Assembly (NCBI RefSeq): GCF_001421965.1
Contig: NZ_LMLP01000019.1
Span: forward strand, 62,001-126,000
Direction of reading: 5' to 3'
Length of the DNA: 64,000 nt
Source of the DNA: Sphingomonas sp. Leaf67
GTDB taxonomy: Bacteria; Pseudomonadota; Alphaproteobacteria; Sphingomonadales; Sphingomonadaceae
Part shown: positions 54,343 through 63,482 of the stretch, one piece after another
Layout: each line of letters starts with the position of its first letter
How positions within the stretch are numbered: the first letter of the stretch is position 1
Translations under genes and position numbers: made by a program
The notes under the pieces: model-generated
Seen by the model: the letters and a program-made list of their open reading frames with translations, nothing else
What the model was told of the DNA's origin: nothing
Database searches by the model: none

Positions 54343-56069
54343 TATTTCATCTCCTCAACCGCCTCGACCCCCATGATGGCGAGGCCGTTGCGGATAATCT
54401 GCCCGATCGCGCGCGCAAGGAAAAGCCGTGCCTGCGTCAGTGCCACATCATCGGGCTGAAGATAGCGGCGCGACGGGTCGTCATTGCCCAAATTCCACGC
54501 CGCGTGGAATTCCGCAGCCAAGTCATACAGGTAGAATGCGATGCGATGCGGTTCCCGCACGGCGGCCGCGCTTTCGACCATGCGCGGAAACTGCGCCGCG
54601 CGCTTCACCAGCGCCAGCTCGACCGTGTCGAGACGGGACAGGTCGGCATCGTCGACCACGGCAATCCCCGCCTCGGCGGCACGCCGGGCCAGCGAATGGA
54701 CGCGGGCATGGGCATATTGGACGTAGAAGACCGGATTGTCCTTCGACGCCTCGACCACCTTGGCGAAGTCGAAATCCATCTGCGCATCGGCCTTGCGCGT
54801 GAGCATGGTGAAGCGGACGACGTCCTTGCCGACTTCGCTCACGACATCGGCGAGCGTCACGAAGTTGCCGGCGCGTTTCGACATCTTGACCGGCTCACCG
54901 CCGCGCAGCAGCCGCACCATCTGCACCAGCTTCACGTCGAAGCGCGTCTTGCCTCCGGTCAGCGCCTGCACCGCCGCGACGATTCGCTTGACGGTGCCGG
55001 CATGGTCCGCGCCCCAGATGTCGATCAGCTGGTCGACGCCCTCCGCCTTCTGGAAATGATAGGCGAGGTCGGCCCCGAAATAGGTCCAGCTGCCGTCCGA
55101 CTTCTTGATCGGACGATCCTGATCGTCGCCGAACTTAGTCGAGCGGAACAGCGGCAGTTCGACCGGCTCCCAGTCCTCGGGCGTCTCGCCCTTGGGCGCT
55201 TCGAGGACGCCGTCATAGACGAGGTCGCGTGTCCGCAGCCATGCCTCGGCGGCTTCGGGCTTTTTCGCCGCCTGCAACTCGGCTTCGGACGAGAAAACGT
55301 CATGTTCGATGCCGAGCAGCTTCAGATCGGCGCGGATCATGTCCAGCATCGCCGCGACGGCACGGGTCCGGAACAGCACCAGCCACTCCTCCTCCGGCGC
55401 GTTCACATACCGGTCGCCGAATTCGGCAGCCAGCGCCTGCCCCACCGGGACCAGATAGTCGCCGGGATACAGACCCTCGGGAATGGTCACGGTTTCGCCC
55501 AGCGCCTCGCGATAGCGCAGATGCGCCGAACGGGCGAGGACGGCGACCTGCCCGCCGGCGTCGTTGACATAATATTCGCGGACGACGCGCGCGCCGTTCC
55601 ATTCGAGCAGGCTGGCCAGCGCATCGCCGACGACCGCGCCACGGCAATGGCCCATGTGCATCGGCCCGGTCGGATTGGCCGAGACATATTCGATGTTCAC
55701 GACCGTCCCCGCCCCCGCCTGCGACCGGCCATAGGCGTCGCCCGCTTCGGCGATGGCGGCAAGTTCGGCGCGCCACGTCGCTTCGGTCAGCGTGAGGTTG
55801 ATGAAGCCCGGCCCGGCGACCGACGCGGCGGCCACTTCGGGCAGGCCCGCCAGTTCGGCGACCAGCAATTCGGCCAGCGCGCGCGGGTTGGTCTTCGCTG
55901 GCTTGGCAAGGACCATCGCCGCGTTGGTCGACAGGTCGCCATGGCTGGTATCGCGTGGCGGCTCGACCGTGATCGCCCGTCGCTCCAGCCCCGCCGGCAG
56001 GTCGCCACGTGCCACGAGCGTGTCGAGCGCGCGGTCGAGATGGGCGAAGAAACGGGGGTACAGCGTCAT
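54342..56069 (-). CDS. argS: Arginyl-tRNA synthetase
   Basis: The 575-residue class I synthetase charges tRNA-Arg. It has the N-terminal Add-1 domain, the HIGH-type motif in NPTGPMHMGHCRG and KMSK in VKMSKRAGNFV, and a C-terminal anticodon-binding domain ending RNGLAIMGVEAVEEMK. Length is normal. The gene lies 229 bases after dgt. Confidence 0.97.
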   Translation of the reverse strand: MTLYPRFFAHLDRALDTLVARGDLPAGLERRAITVEPPRDTSHGDLSTNAAMVLAKPAKTNPRALAELLVAELAGLPEVAAASVAGPGFINLTLTEATWRAELAAIAEAGDAYGRSQAGAGTVVNIEYVSANPTGPMHMGHCRGAVVGDALASLLEWNGARVVREYYVNDAGGQVAVLARSAHLRYREALGETVTIPEGLYPGDYLVPVGQALAAEFGDRYVNAPEEEWLVLFRTRAVAAMLDMIRADLKLLGIEHDVFSSEAELQAAKKPEAAEAWLRTRDLVYDGVLEAPKGETPEDWEPVELPLFRSTKFGDDQDRPIKKSDGSWTYFGADLAYHFQKAEGVDQLIDIWGADHAGTVKRIVAAVQALTGGKTRFDVKLVQMVRLLRGGEPVKMSKRAGNFVTLADVVSEVGKDVVRFTMLTRKADAQMDFDFAKVVEASKDNPVFYVQYAHARVHSLARRAAEAGIAVVDDADLSRLDTVELALVKRAAQFPRMVESAAAVREPHRIAFYLYDLAAEFHAAWNLGNDDPSRRYLQPDDVALTQARLFLARAIGQIIRNGLAIMGVEAVEEMK

Positions 56070-56156
56070 GGCGGTTCCGGTCGGTTGGTGGAACCGCGCC
56101 GCTTAGCGGAAAGGACCGGCTTAGGCAAAAGCTGCTATGCGGTCAGCGTGTGTTTG

Positions 56157-56287
56157 AAAACGCGCGGCTGCGCGTTTTGCGGTACCGGCCCGCTCCCCCA
56201 CCCGGCCACCCATTAAGCGTACCCTGTGGGTGGCCGGGTGGGGGAGCGGGCCGGTACCGCCTTGAAACTCGCCCTTTCGCGAGTTTC
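56157..56287. repeat. Large palindrome with flanking hairpins between dgt and argS
   Basis: The core is a perfect 34-bp inverted repeat (56179-56212 and 56227-56260) with a 14-base loop. Directly beside it stand two smaller hairpins: 56157-56165/56170-56178 (9 bp) and 56264-56272/56279-56287 (9 bp). The three sit in the 229-base gap after the dgt stop (read on the minus strand). It could be a terminator array or an inserted mobile palindromic element; no transposase is nearby. Confidence 0.75.
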
Positions 56288-56298
56288 CAAACGGGCTC

Positions 56299-57459
56299 TC
56301 AGAACCCTTCGGGCAGGTCGATCGGGCCGACGACCTCGCGATAGCAGCGGACGGCGAAACGGTCGGTCATGCCGGCGATGTAATCGGCGATGTGGCGGCT
56401 GCGATCGGGCTCGCCTTCGGGCAGGGTCGTGCGCCAGCCATCGTGCATCGCGTGCGGATCGGCATGATAGGCGCTGAACAGCCCGGCGACGACCTGCCCC
56501 GCCATCTCCGCCGCCGCGAGCTGGCGCGGGTGGTGATACAGATTGGCGTACATGAAGCGTTTGAGCACCCGCTCCTGTTCGGCTATTTCGGGCGAGAAAT
56601 GGGCGAGGCACTGGCCGGCGGCGCGCACATCGGCAACGGTCTCGACGCCTGCCGTCGCGACCCGACGGTTGGTCTCGGCGATCAGGTCGTTGACCATCGA
56701 ACCGATCTGCGACCGGGTCAGTTCGCCGACCAGTCGTTCGGGCGGCACATCGGGGAAGCGGTTGCGCACCGCATCCCATCCGGCGGCGACGAACGGAACC
56801 TCAAGCAACTGGTCGAGCGTCAGCAGCCCGGCGCGCAGGCCATCGTCGATGTCGTGATTGTCATAGGCGATATCGTCGGCGATCGCAGCGACCTGCGCCT
56901 CCAGCGACGGCCATTCGTTCAGCCGCAGGGCGTGCGCCGCATCCGCCTGTGCCAGCGCCCATCCCGGCGTCGGGATCGGGCCGTTATGCTTGGCCAACCC
57001 CTCCAGCGTATCCCAGGTGAGGTTCAGCCCCCGCCAGCGCGGATACGGGCTGTCGAGCCACGTCAGCGTCCGCAGCGTCTGCCCATTATGGTCGAACCCG
57101 CCATGCACGACCATCGCCGCTTCCAGCGCATCTTCGCCGGCATGACCGAACGGGGGATGGCCGATGTCATGGGCAAGGCACAGCGCCTCGGTCAGATCCT
57201 CGTTCAGCCCCAGCGTGCGGGCGACCGCGCGACCGATCTGCGCGACTTCGAGGCTGTGGGTTAGCCGGACGCGGAAATGATCGCCATCGGGGGCCATGAA
57301 CACCTGCGTCTTGTGGCGCAGGCGACGGAAGCTGATCGAATGGATGATGCGGTCGCGGTCGCGCTGAAACGCGTCGCGCGGGCCACGCGTGGCGTCGCCG
57401 GGTTCGGCGTGCAGGCGGCCGCCATGGGCGTGCGGATTCGCGGCGTAGCTTGCGGTCAC
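56299..57459 (-). CDS. dgt: dGTP triphosphohydrolase-like HD protein
   Basis: The 386-residue protein is a dNTP triphosphohydrolase of the short Dgt type. The HD metal site lies in THSLEVAQIGRAVART and CLAHDIGHPPFGHAGEDAL, with DDIAYDNHDIDDGLR as the second ligand block. SFRRLRHKTQVF is the family N-terminus. The ATG overlaps the stop of the TPR-SPOR gene (ATGA). It controls dNTP pools by family knowledge. Confidence 0.93.
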   Translation of the reverse strand: MTASYAANPHAHGGRLHAEPGDATRGPRDAFQRDRDRIIHSISFRRLRHKTQVFMAPDGDHFRVRLTHSLEVAQIGRAVARTLGLNEDLTEALCLAHDIGHPPFGHAGEDALEAAMVVHGGFDHNGQTLRTLTWLDSPYPRWRGLNLTWDTLEGLAKHNGPIPTPGWALAQADAAHALRLNEWPSLEAQVAAIADDIAYDNHDIDDGLRAGLLTLDQLLEVPFVAAGWDAVRNRFPDVPPERLVGELTRSQIGSMVNDLIAETNRRVATAGVETVADVRAAGQCLAHFSPEIAEQERVLKRFMYANLYHHPRQLAAAEMAGQVVAGLFSAYHADPHAMHDGWRTTLPEGEPDRSRHIADYIAGMTDRFAVRCYREVVGPIDLPEGF

Positions 57460-59354
57460 TTGACCGGGACCCGTGCGACCTTCTGGCCGACTTCGCTGGT
57501 GAAGGCGAAGGCCTGTACCCCCGATTTGCGCAGCGTGTTGACGAAGGCCTGCGCCTCGTCATCGGTCTTGAACGGTCCGGTCAGCAGGCGGTTGGTCGCG
57601 CGCAGCGAGGTGGTCCATGCCTGTCGCCCTTTCAGCGCAGGGGCCTTGTTGGCCATGATCGCCCACGCGGCGGGCAGGCCGGCGACGTTGGCACCGCCGG
57701 CGATCTGCACCCAATGGCGTTCGGGATCGGCCCGCTTGGCCGCGGCGAGCTTGGCAGCCTCGGCGGCTTCGGCCTTTTTCTGGTCGGCGAGCTTCTTCGC
57801 CTCGGCAGCCTTTTTGGCGGTCGCGGCGCGGGTGTCCGCCAGTTTCCTGGCGGCAGCGGCCTTGGCAACGTCTGCGGCGCGGGCATCGGCTTCGCGTTTT
57901 TCGGCGGCCTTGCGCGCGGCGGCGGCATCGGCGGCGAAGGCGGCGGCGCTGGTCGGGATGGTGGCGACGGGCGGCGGGCCGACGCCGAGTTCGGAGGCCG
58001 GAATGTCGAGGTTGCGGATGATGCGGGCAAGGACGTCGTCGTTCGTTTCGCGCCGGGCGGCGACCGTCGTGGCGGCGGTCGAAGCGGCCGGCGTCGCCGG
58101 GGGCGGCGTTTCGGGCGGGCGGTCGACGACGGTGACCGGCACGGGCGCGGCGGCGACCTGCACCGGCGGACGGGCGGCCTGTGCCAGCCGGTCGCGTTCC
58201 GCCAGCGCGGCGGCGGCGACGCGGCGTTCCTCGGCCTGACGCGCCGCAACCCGTTCCGCTTCCAGTCGGGTTGCCTCGGCGATACGCGTCTGTTCGGCCT
58301 GTTGCGCGGCGAGTTGCTGGGCGTCGCGTTCGCGTTGGACCAACGCCGCCTTTTCGGCATTGGCACGGGCCAGCGATTCGCGGCGCGCGGTTTCGTCGGC
58401 GCGGGCCTGAGCAAGTTGCTGTGCCTGAACCTCGGCCACGCGGCGCGCCTGTTCGGCCTGCGCCTGACGGCGACGTTCGCCGCTCGACAGCGGGCGGACG
58501 GTCGCCGGAACGGTGGCTCGGGTCACGGCGGCGACGGCGACCGGTGCGGCAGTGCGGACCGGCGCGGGCAGCGGCGGCGCGAGGCGCGCGTCGGCGATCC
58601 GCTCGGGCGAGGGTGCCAGCCGGCCGAAATGCACCGCGAACGCGCGGTCGGCGCCGGCGAGTTGCGGCAGGCGGCGGAAGAAGGGCGACAGGCTGCTGGC
58701 GAAGCCCGGTAGCATGCTGGCGGTGATTTTGTCCGCACCGGTCGCATCGCCGGACATGGCGAGGACGAAGGCGCGTACCCGCCACGCGGCGCGATCGTTC
58801 TTCAGCAGCAGCGGGTTCAGAACCCGGGTCGCCTCGGCCAGATTGCCGTCGATCCCCAGCGACAGCGCGAGGCGGCGGGTGATCTCGTCATCCTCACCGG
58901 CCCGCAGCGCCTGCCGGTAATCGGCCTGCGCCAGCGTACCGCGCCCGAGCAGATCATAGGCGAGGCCGCGTTCGGCGAGATAGGGCGTCATCGCGACCCC
59001 TGCCCGCTCGGCGGAGTTGAATAGCGCGAGTGCTTCACCGGGCCGTTCCATCGTCACCAGCGCGACGCCCCGCGCGGCGCGGATGCGGGGGTCGCTGGGC
59101 GCGACCTTTTCGGCGCGGGCCAGGAACTGCATCGCGGCGTCGGTGTCGCCGAGCTTGCCGCTCAGGCGACCGGCCTCGACCAGCGCCGATACGTCGTTGG
59201 GGCTGCGGCCGAGGATGCGCATCTGTTCGGACAGGCGATCGGCATTGGGAGTCGTCACCGACTGGACGATCGCGCCGGACTGGGCCGCCACGGGCAGCGG
59301 GGCGGCGGAGGCGAGCAGCAGGGCCGTCGCGCGGAACATCGGGAATCGGGTCAT
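57456..59354 (-). CDS. TPR, coiled-coil and SPOR-domain envelope protein
   Basis: The 632-residue protein has a signal peptide (FRATALLLASAAPLPVAAQ), TPR-like repeats (about 40-180, for example ALVEAGRLSGKLGDTDAA), an Ala/Arg/Glu-rich region rising to a long Ala/Lys coil (about 470-550), and a C-terminal SPOR domain (HWVQIAGGANVAGLPAAW onward). It probably links periplasmic partners to septal peptidoglycan. It is coupled to dgt by ATGA. Confidence 0.85.
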   Translation of the reverse strand: MTRFPMFRATALLLASAAPLPVAAQSGAIVQSVTTPNADRLSEQMRILGRSPNDVSALVEAGRLSGKLGDTDAAMQFLARAEKVAPSDPRIRAARGVALVTMERPGEALALFNSAERAGVAMTPYLAERGLAYDLLGRGTLAQADYRQALRAGEDDEITRRLALSLGIDGNLAEATRVLNPLLLKNDRAAWRVRAFVLAMSGDATGADKITASMLPGFASSLSPFFRRLPQLAGADRAFAVHFGRLAPSPERIADARLAPPLPAPVRTAAPVAVAAVTRATVPATVRPLSSGERRRQAQAEQARRVAEVQAQQLAQARADETARRESLARANAEKAALVQRERDAQQLAAQQAEQTRIAEATRLEAERVAARQAEERRVAAAALAERDRLAQAARPPVQVAAAPVPVTVVDRPPETPPPATPAASTAATTVAARRETNDDVLARIIRNLDIPASELGVGPPPVATIPTSAAAFAADAAAARKAAEKREADARAADVAKAAAARKLADTRAATAKKAAEAKKLADQKKAEAAEAAKLAAAKRADPERHWVQIAGGANVAGLPAAWAIMANKAPALKGRQAWTTSLRATNRLLTGPFKTDDEAQAFVNTLRKSGVQAFAFTSEVGQKVARVPVK

Positions 59355-59651
59355 GGGCGACCCCGCTACACCATGTCGGGGCTGAACCGGCTATGGTGGT
59401 TGCGCGCGGTCGGCGACGAAGCGAGTGGTCGTGGCGACGAACGGGCGGCGAAGGTGACGAAGGTGCCACGTATCGACGTACTTCCGGGCAAGTCGGGTGC
59501 GCGGCGGGTGCCGGTTTCGAGTCTGACAGGGTTGCGGGGTGTAGGAAAGTTTCTTCGGTTCCGTATGCGGAGGCCCCCCTCCCCGCGGAGCGGGGAGGAT
59601 TTGGGACTTCAGGAACTGTCGCCCCGCGATGCCGGTCGCGGGGCGGGTTGC
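59355..59651. other. Gap between ftsZ and the TPR-SPOR gene with two hairpins
   Basis: No gene is seen in these 297 bases. A perfect 10-bp stem with a six-base loop (59620-59645) lies just after the ftsZ stop and is the likely ftsZ transcription end, though without a T tract. A second 9-bp stem (59578-59598) follows. The rest is unstructured GC-rich sequence. Confidence 0.5.
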
Positions 59652-61172
59652 TTACTGGTTGTTCTGGCGGTGGAGGAAGCGCGGGATGTCCAGCGGTTCC
59701 TTGCCATCGTCGGTGCCGCGCGCGGGTGCGCGGCCGGCGTTGGCCATGCGTTCGAACAACGTGCCGCCGGGCTTGCGGGTCGGTGCCGCTTCTTCGCGCG
59801 GGGCCGGTTCGGCGGGCGTTTCGGGGGTCAGCCAGCGGCGACGGCCTTCGCTGGACGACGCGTTGAAATCGCTCGCCGGGGTCGGTGCGGGCGCGGGTGC
59901 GGCGGCTTCGGCACCGAGCACCAGTTCGTCCTCATCGGCGTGCGAAGGTTGCACCGGTGCTTGCGGAGACATGTGCTGCGGGGCGTCGTAGGTCGAATGC
60001 GGCACGATCCGTTCCGACACCGACGGCTGGCTGGCCCCCTGCGGAAAGCGTTCCATCGGTGCGGGCGCAGGCGCTTCCTGCAGATGCTCGGCAGCGGCAC
60101 CGGTCGGCGCGACCGGAGCGGACGTGGCCGGACGACGGGGCGCATTGAACGAGAAGGCGCGGGTCGGTTCGGGCTGGGCCGGAGCGGGCTGTGCCTGCGA
60201 CGGGACTTCGTCCTCGATACCGGTCGCGACGACCGATACGCGGATCTTACCCTCCAGCTCGCTGTTGAACGCTGAACCCCAGATGATGTTGGCGTCTTCG
60301 TCGACCAGTTCGCGAATGTGGTTCGCGGCTTCATCGACTTCGAGCAGGCGCATGTCGTCGCCGCCGGTGATCGACACGATCACACCCTTGGCACCGTTCA
60401 GCGATACGCCGTCGAGCAACGGGTTGGCGATCGCCTGCTGCGCCGCCTCGATCGCGCGATTGTCACCTTCGGCCTCGCCGGTGCCCATCATCGCCTTGCC
60501 CATCTCCTGCATCACCGAACGGACGTCGGCGAAGTCGAGGTTGATAAGGCCGGGCATGACCATCAGGTCGGTGATGCCGCGCACGCCCTGCTGCAACACT
60601 TCGTCGGCCATTTCGAAGGCCTGCTTGAAGGTCGTGTTGGCGTTGGCGATCAGGAACAGGTTCTGGTTCGGGATGACGATCAGCGTATCGACATATTTCT
60701 GCAGCTCTTCGATGCCGGCCTCGGCCGACTTGCCGCGACGCTTGCCCTCGAACGCGAACGGACGGGTCACGACGCCCACGGTCAGGATGCCCATCTCGCG
60801 CGCCGCCTTGGCAATGACGGGGGCCGCGCCGGTGCCGGTGCCGCCGCCCATGCCGGCGGCGATGAAGCACATATGCGCGCCCTCAAGGCTCTTCTGGACC
60901 GCCTCGATGGTTTCCTCGGCAGCGGCGCGGCCGATTTCGGGGCGGCTGCCCGCGCCCAGACCCTGGGTGATCTTCGCACCCAGCTGGATACGCTGCGGCG
61001 CGGACGACTGTTTCAGCGCCTGCGCGTCGGTATTGGCGACGAGGAACTCGACCCCCTGCACCTCGGCACGGATCATGTTCGCGATCGCGTTGCCGCCGGC
61101 ACCGCCGACCCCGATCACGGTGATGCGCGGGGTCAGTTCATCCACGTCGGGTGCCAGAAATTCGATGCTCAT
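59652..61172 (-). CDS. ftsZ: Cell division protein FtsZ
   Basis: FtsZ is the tubulin-like GTPase of the division ring. The 506-residue protein has the GTPase domain (about 15-320: [26 protein letters not shown], the T7 loop [11 protein letters not shown]), a long Pro/Ala/Glu linker (about 330-490) and the C-terminal DIPRFLHRQ peptide that binds FtsA and ZipA-type partners. The ATG at 61172 follows a small inverted repeat at 61203-61225. It is 104 bases from ftsA. Confidence 0.98.
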   Translation of the reverse strand: MSIEFLAPDVDELTPRITVIGVGGAGGNAIANMIRAEVQGVEFLVANTDAQALKQSSAPQRIQLGAKITQGLGAGSRPEIGRAAAEETIEAVQKSLEGAHMCFIAAGMGGGTGTGAAPVIAKAAREMGILTVGVVTRPFAFEGKRRGKSAEAGIEELQKYVDTLIVIPNQNLFLIANANTTFKQAFEMADEVLQQGVRGITDLMVMPGLINLDFADVRSVMQEMGKAMMGTGEAEGDNRAIEAAQQAIANPLLDGVSLNGAKGVIVSITGGDDMRLLEVDEAANHIRELVDEDANIIWGSAFNSELEGKIRVSVVATGIEDEVPSQAQPAPAQPEPTRAFSFNAPRRPATSAPVAPTGAAAEHLQEAPAPAPMERFPQGASQPSVSERIVPHSTYDAPQHMSPQAPVQPSHADEDELVLGAEAAAPAPAPTPASDFNASSSEGRRRWLTPETPAEPAPREEAAPTRKPGGTLFERMANAGRAPARGTDDGKEPLDIPRFLHRQNNQ

Positions 61173-61202
61173 ACTCGGTCTCCCTGTCCCGGCCGGCACC
61201 GG

Positions 61203-61225
61203 GCACAATTACCATGCCGTTGTGC
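61203..61225 (-). promoter_or_regulatory. Inverted repeat upstream of ftsZ
   Basis: GCACAA at 61203-61208 and TTGTGC at 61220-61225 are perfect inverted 6-mers with an 11-base loop, 31 bases before the ftsZ start. It may be a mRNA leader hairpin or a weak operator. No clear sigma-70 or EcfG promoter is found in the 104-base gap. Confidence 0.3.
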
Positions 61226-61276
61226 ATCAAGCAGCGAGGCGATCCTAGTCCCCCGCGGCCCGATGGGTAGAAAAAG

Positions 61277-62536
61277 TCAATAGTTGGTGCGGAATGCGGT
61301 CATCAGCCGCTGGAACAGCGCACCCGTGCTGGGACGCGATACCATCTGCTGCGTGGGTTGTAACGCGCGCAAATCGACCGGGTTCGATGCGGCGAACATG
61401 GCCAGACCGGCCAGCGTCGCGAAGCCGGGACCCGAATGCGCCTCCGGCAACGCCGTCAGCCCGCGCGCCCGACCAACACGGACCGGGCGACCGAGTGCCT
61501 GTTGCGCGTAATCGGCGATCCCCTTCAGTTCGGCACCGCCGCCGGTCAGCACGACCTGTCGCCCGACCGGATCGTCGAAGTTCAGTCGGCGCAACTCCTT
61601 GCCGATTTCGCCGACCAGCCGTTCGAGCCGCTGGCGGATGGTGGTGATGAGTTGCGCGCGGGTGATGCGCGTCCCTTCCGCATCCTCGTCCGCGCGCACC
61701 GCCGCGACCTCGATCATGTCGTGATTGTCGCGCGGGGACATGTTGGCCGAACCGTAGAAGCATTTCAGCCGTTCGGCCTGTGCCCGACTGGTGCCGAACG
61801 CCGACGCGACATCGTCGGTGATGTCGCTGGCCCCCATGGCGATCGAGGCGAGGCCGGTCAGCACGCCATTGGCGAAGACCGAGACGTTGGTAATCCCCGC
61901 GCCGATTTCGACCAGTGCGACGCCCAATTCGCGCTCCTCCTCCGACAGGCAGGCAAGGCCGGTCGCGACCGGCGCGGCGACGATCGATTTGGTTTCGAGA
62001 TGCGCCGAGCGGACGCACAGGTCGAGGTTGCGGACCGGCGAGCCTTCGGTGGCGACGACGTGGATCTCGACGCCGAGGCGATCAGCGTGCAGCCCCTTCG
62101 GTTCCTGCACCCCGCCAAGGCCGTCGAGCGTGTAGCGCATCGGCTGCGCATGCAGCACCATGCGCTGACCCGGATCGATCGCGTTGCGACCAGCCTTCAG
62201 CAGCGCATCGATATCGGACTGTTCGACGCGGTGGCCGCCCAGATCGACCTCCAGCTTGACGATATCGGACACGAGGCCACCCGCCGAAAAGCTGACCCAC
62301 ACATCCTCGATATTGAAGCCGGCGATGCGTTCGGCCTGTTCGACCGCTTCGCGGACCGCGGTCTCGGTCGCTTTCATGTCAGCGATATAACCGCGCTTGA
62401 CGCCGCGACTCTCCCGCTGACCGGTGCCGAGCACGGTCAGTTCGCCGCTGTCGTCGACGCGCGCGATCAGTGCCGATACTTTCGACGTGCCGATGTCGAG
62501 TGCGGTGATGATTCCTTCCGGTGCCGTTTTCGCCAT
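61277..62536 (-). CDS. ftsA: Cell division protein FtsA
   Basis: The 419-residue actin-like ATPase anchors FtsZ to the membrane. It begins with ITALDIGTSKVSALIAR, carries GAGITNVSVFANGVL and LTGGGAELKGI phosphate motifs, and ends with a basic amphipathic tail (LFQRLMTAFRTNY). The ATG at 62536 is taken because the preceding in-frame residues are Arg-rich shadow. It follows ftsQ by 16 bases. Confidence 0.97.
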   Translation of the reverse strand: MAKTAPEGIITALDIGTSKVSALIARVDDSGELTVLGTGQRESRGVKRGYIADMKATETAVREAVEQAERIAGFNIEDVWVSFSAGGLVSDIVKLEVDLGGHRVEQSDIDALLKAGRNAIDPGQRMVLHAQPMRYTLDGLGGVQEPKGLHADRLGVEIHVVATEGSPVRNLDLCVRSAHLETKSIVAAPVATGLACLSEEERELGVALVEIGAGITNVSVFANGVLTGLASIAMGASDITDDVASAFGTSRAQAERLKCFYGSANMSPRDNHDMIEVAAVRADEDAEGTRITRAQLITTIRQRLERLVGEIGKELRRLNFDDPVGRQVVLTGGGAELKGIADYAQQALGRPVRVGRARGLTALPEAHSGPGFATLAGLAMFAASNPVDLRALQPTQQMVSRPSTGALFQRLMTAFRTNY

Positions 62537-62552
62537 ATGCCCTGCCCCCTGT

Positions 62553-63482
62553 TCAGTCGCCGTCGGTCGGCGGTGCCGCCGCCGTCGCATTGTCCGACCC
62601 GTCGTCCTCGACCTCGTCCGGCGTCGCGTGCTTCATCCGCACGACCAGCTTGGTCGGATCGCGCAGGTCGAACCGATCATAGCCCTTGCCGAGCAGGCCG
62701 AGCGTACCGTCGAGCTGCGCGAACTTGATGAGCGCCTTCGCCGAATCGGCCTCGCCTTCGGGCAGGACCAGGCGTTCTCCGGTCTGGAACAATATGTCCC
62801 AGCGGCGATTGCCGACCCATATCGCCGCCTTCACCACGGGTTTCAGCGCGGGCGCGGCGGCCATCAGCTTGCGATAGGCCGGTTCCTGCGCATTGGCACC
62901 GTCACCGATCACCAGCGGCAGGCGCGGCATCCGGTTGGGCTGAACCCCGTCGAGCAGCACGCCGCCCTCGTCGATCAGCATCAGTTGCCCCTTGTTCTGC
63001 CATACCGCCGCCGGATCGCGTTCGACAACGTCGACGACCAGTGTGTCGGGCAGGCGGCGGGAAACGCGGGCATCGGCGATCCAGCCATAGCCGAGCAGCT
63101 TCTGCCGCGTGGCGTCGAGATCGACCAGCGGCATCGCCCGCGACCGCTGGTCGAGGGCGACGGCATAGACCGAGGTCGCGTCCATGCGCTTGAGGCCGGT
63201 CACTTCGATCTGTTCGACGCGGAAGCCGGCCGACCCGACCGCCTCGGCAGCGGCCACGCCGACCATGCCGAACAGGCCGAACCAGTTGGCGAGCGCGATC
63301 ACGATCGCACCGGCCCCGGCGGTCAGGCTCCAGCCGACGATGCGGCGCGCGGTCGCGGCACCGCCGGGCAGCGCGGCGACGGCCTGATCGAGGACCGAGG
63401 CGCGGACCGGGCGCTTCTGCTGCACACGGCGCTTGGGCTTGACGGTGCGGGTCTGCACGACGCGCTTGCCGGTCTGGGTCAT
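62553..63482 (-). CDS. ftsQ: Cell division protein FtsQ
   Basis: The 309-residue protein has a basic cytoplasmic N-terminus (KRVVQTRTVKPKRRVQQKR), one membrane helix (about 55-75), a POTRA domain (FRVEQIEVTGLKRMDATSV) and a periplasmic domain. An acidic Asp/Thr/Ala tail (DDGSDNATAAAPPTDGD) is attached. It bridges FtsB/L to the divisome. Its start overlaps the ddl stop by four bases. Confidence 0.95.
   Translation of the reverse strand: MTQTGKRVVQTRTVKPKRRVQQKRPVRASVLDQAVAALPGGAATARRIVGWSLTAGAGAIVIALANWFGLFGMVGVAAAEAVGSAGFRVEQIEVTGLKRMDATSVYAVALDQRSRAMPLVDLDATRQKLLGYGWIADARVSRRLPDTLVVDVVERDPAAVWQNKGQLMLIDEGGVLLDGVQPNRMPRLPLVIGDGANAQEPAYRKLMAAAPALKPVVKAAIWVGNRRWDILFQTGERLVLPEGEADSAKALIKFAQLDGTLGLLGKGYDRFDLRDPTKLVVRMKHATPDEVEDDGSDNATAAAPPTDGD

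Noticed and set aside
59578..59598. Hairpin after ftsZ as a CRISPR-like or mobile repeat
   Set aside because: A single 9-bp stem with no further copies in the window; simple GC hairpin is enough.
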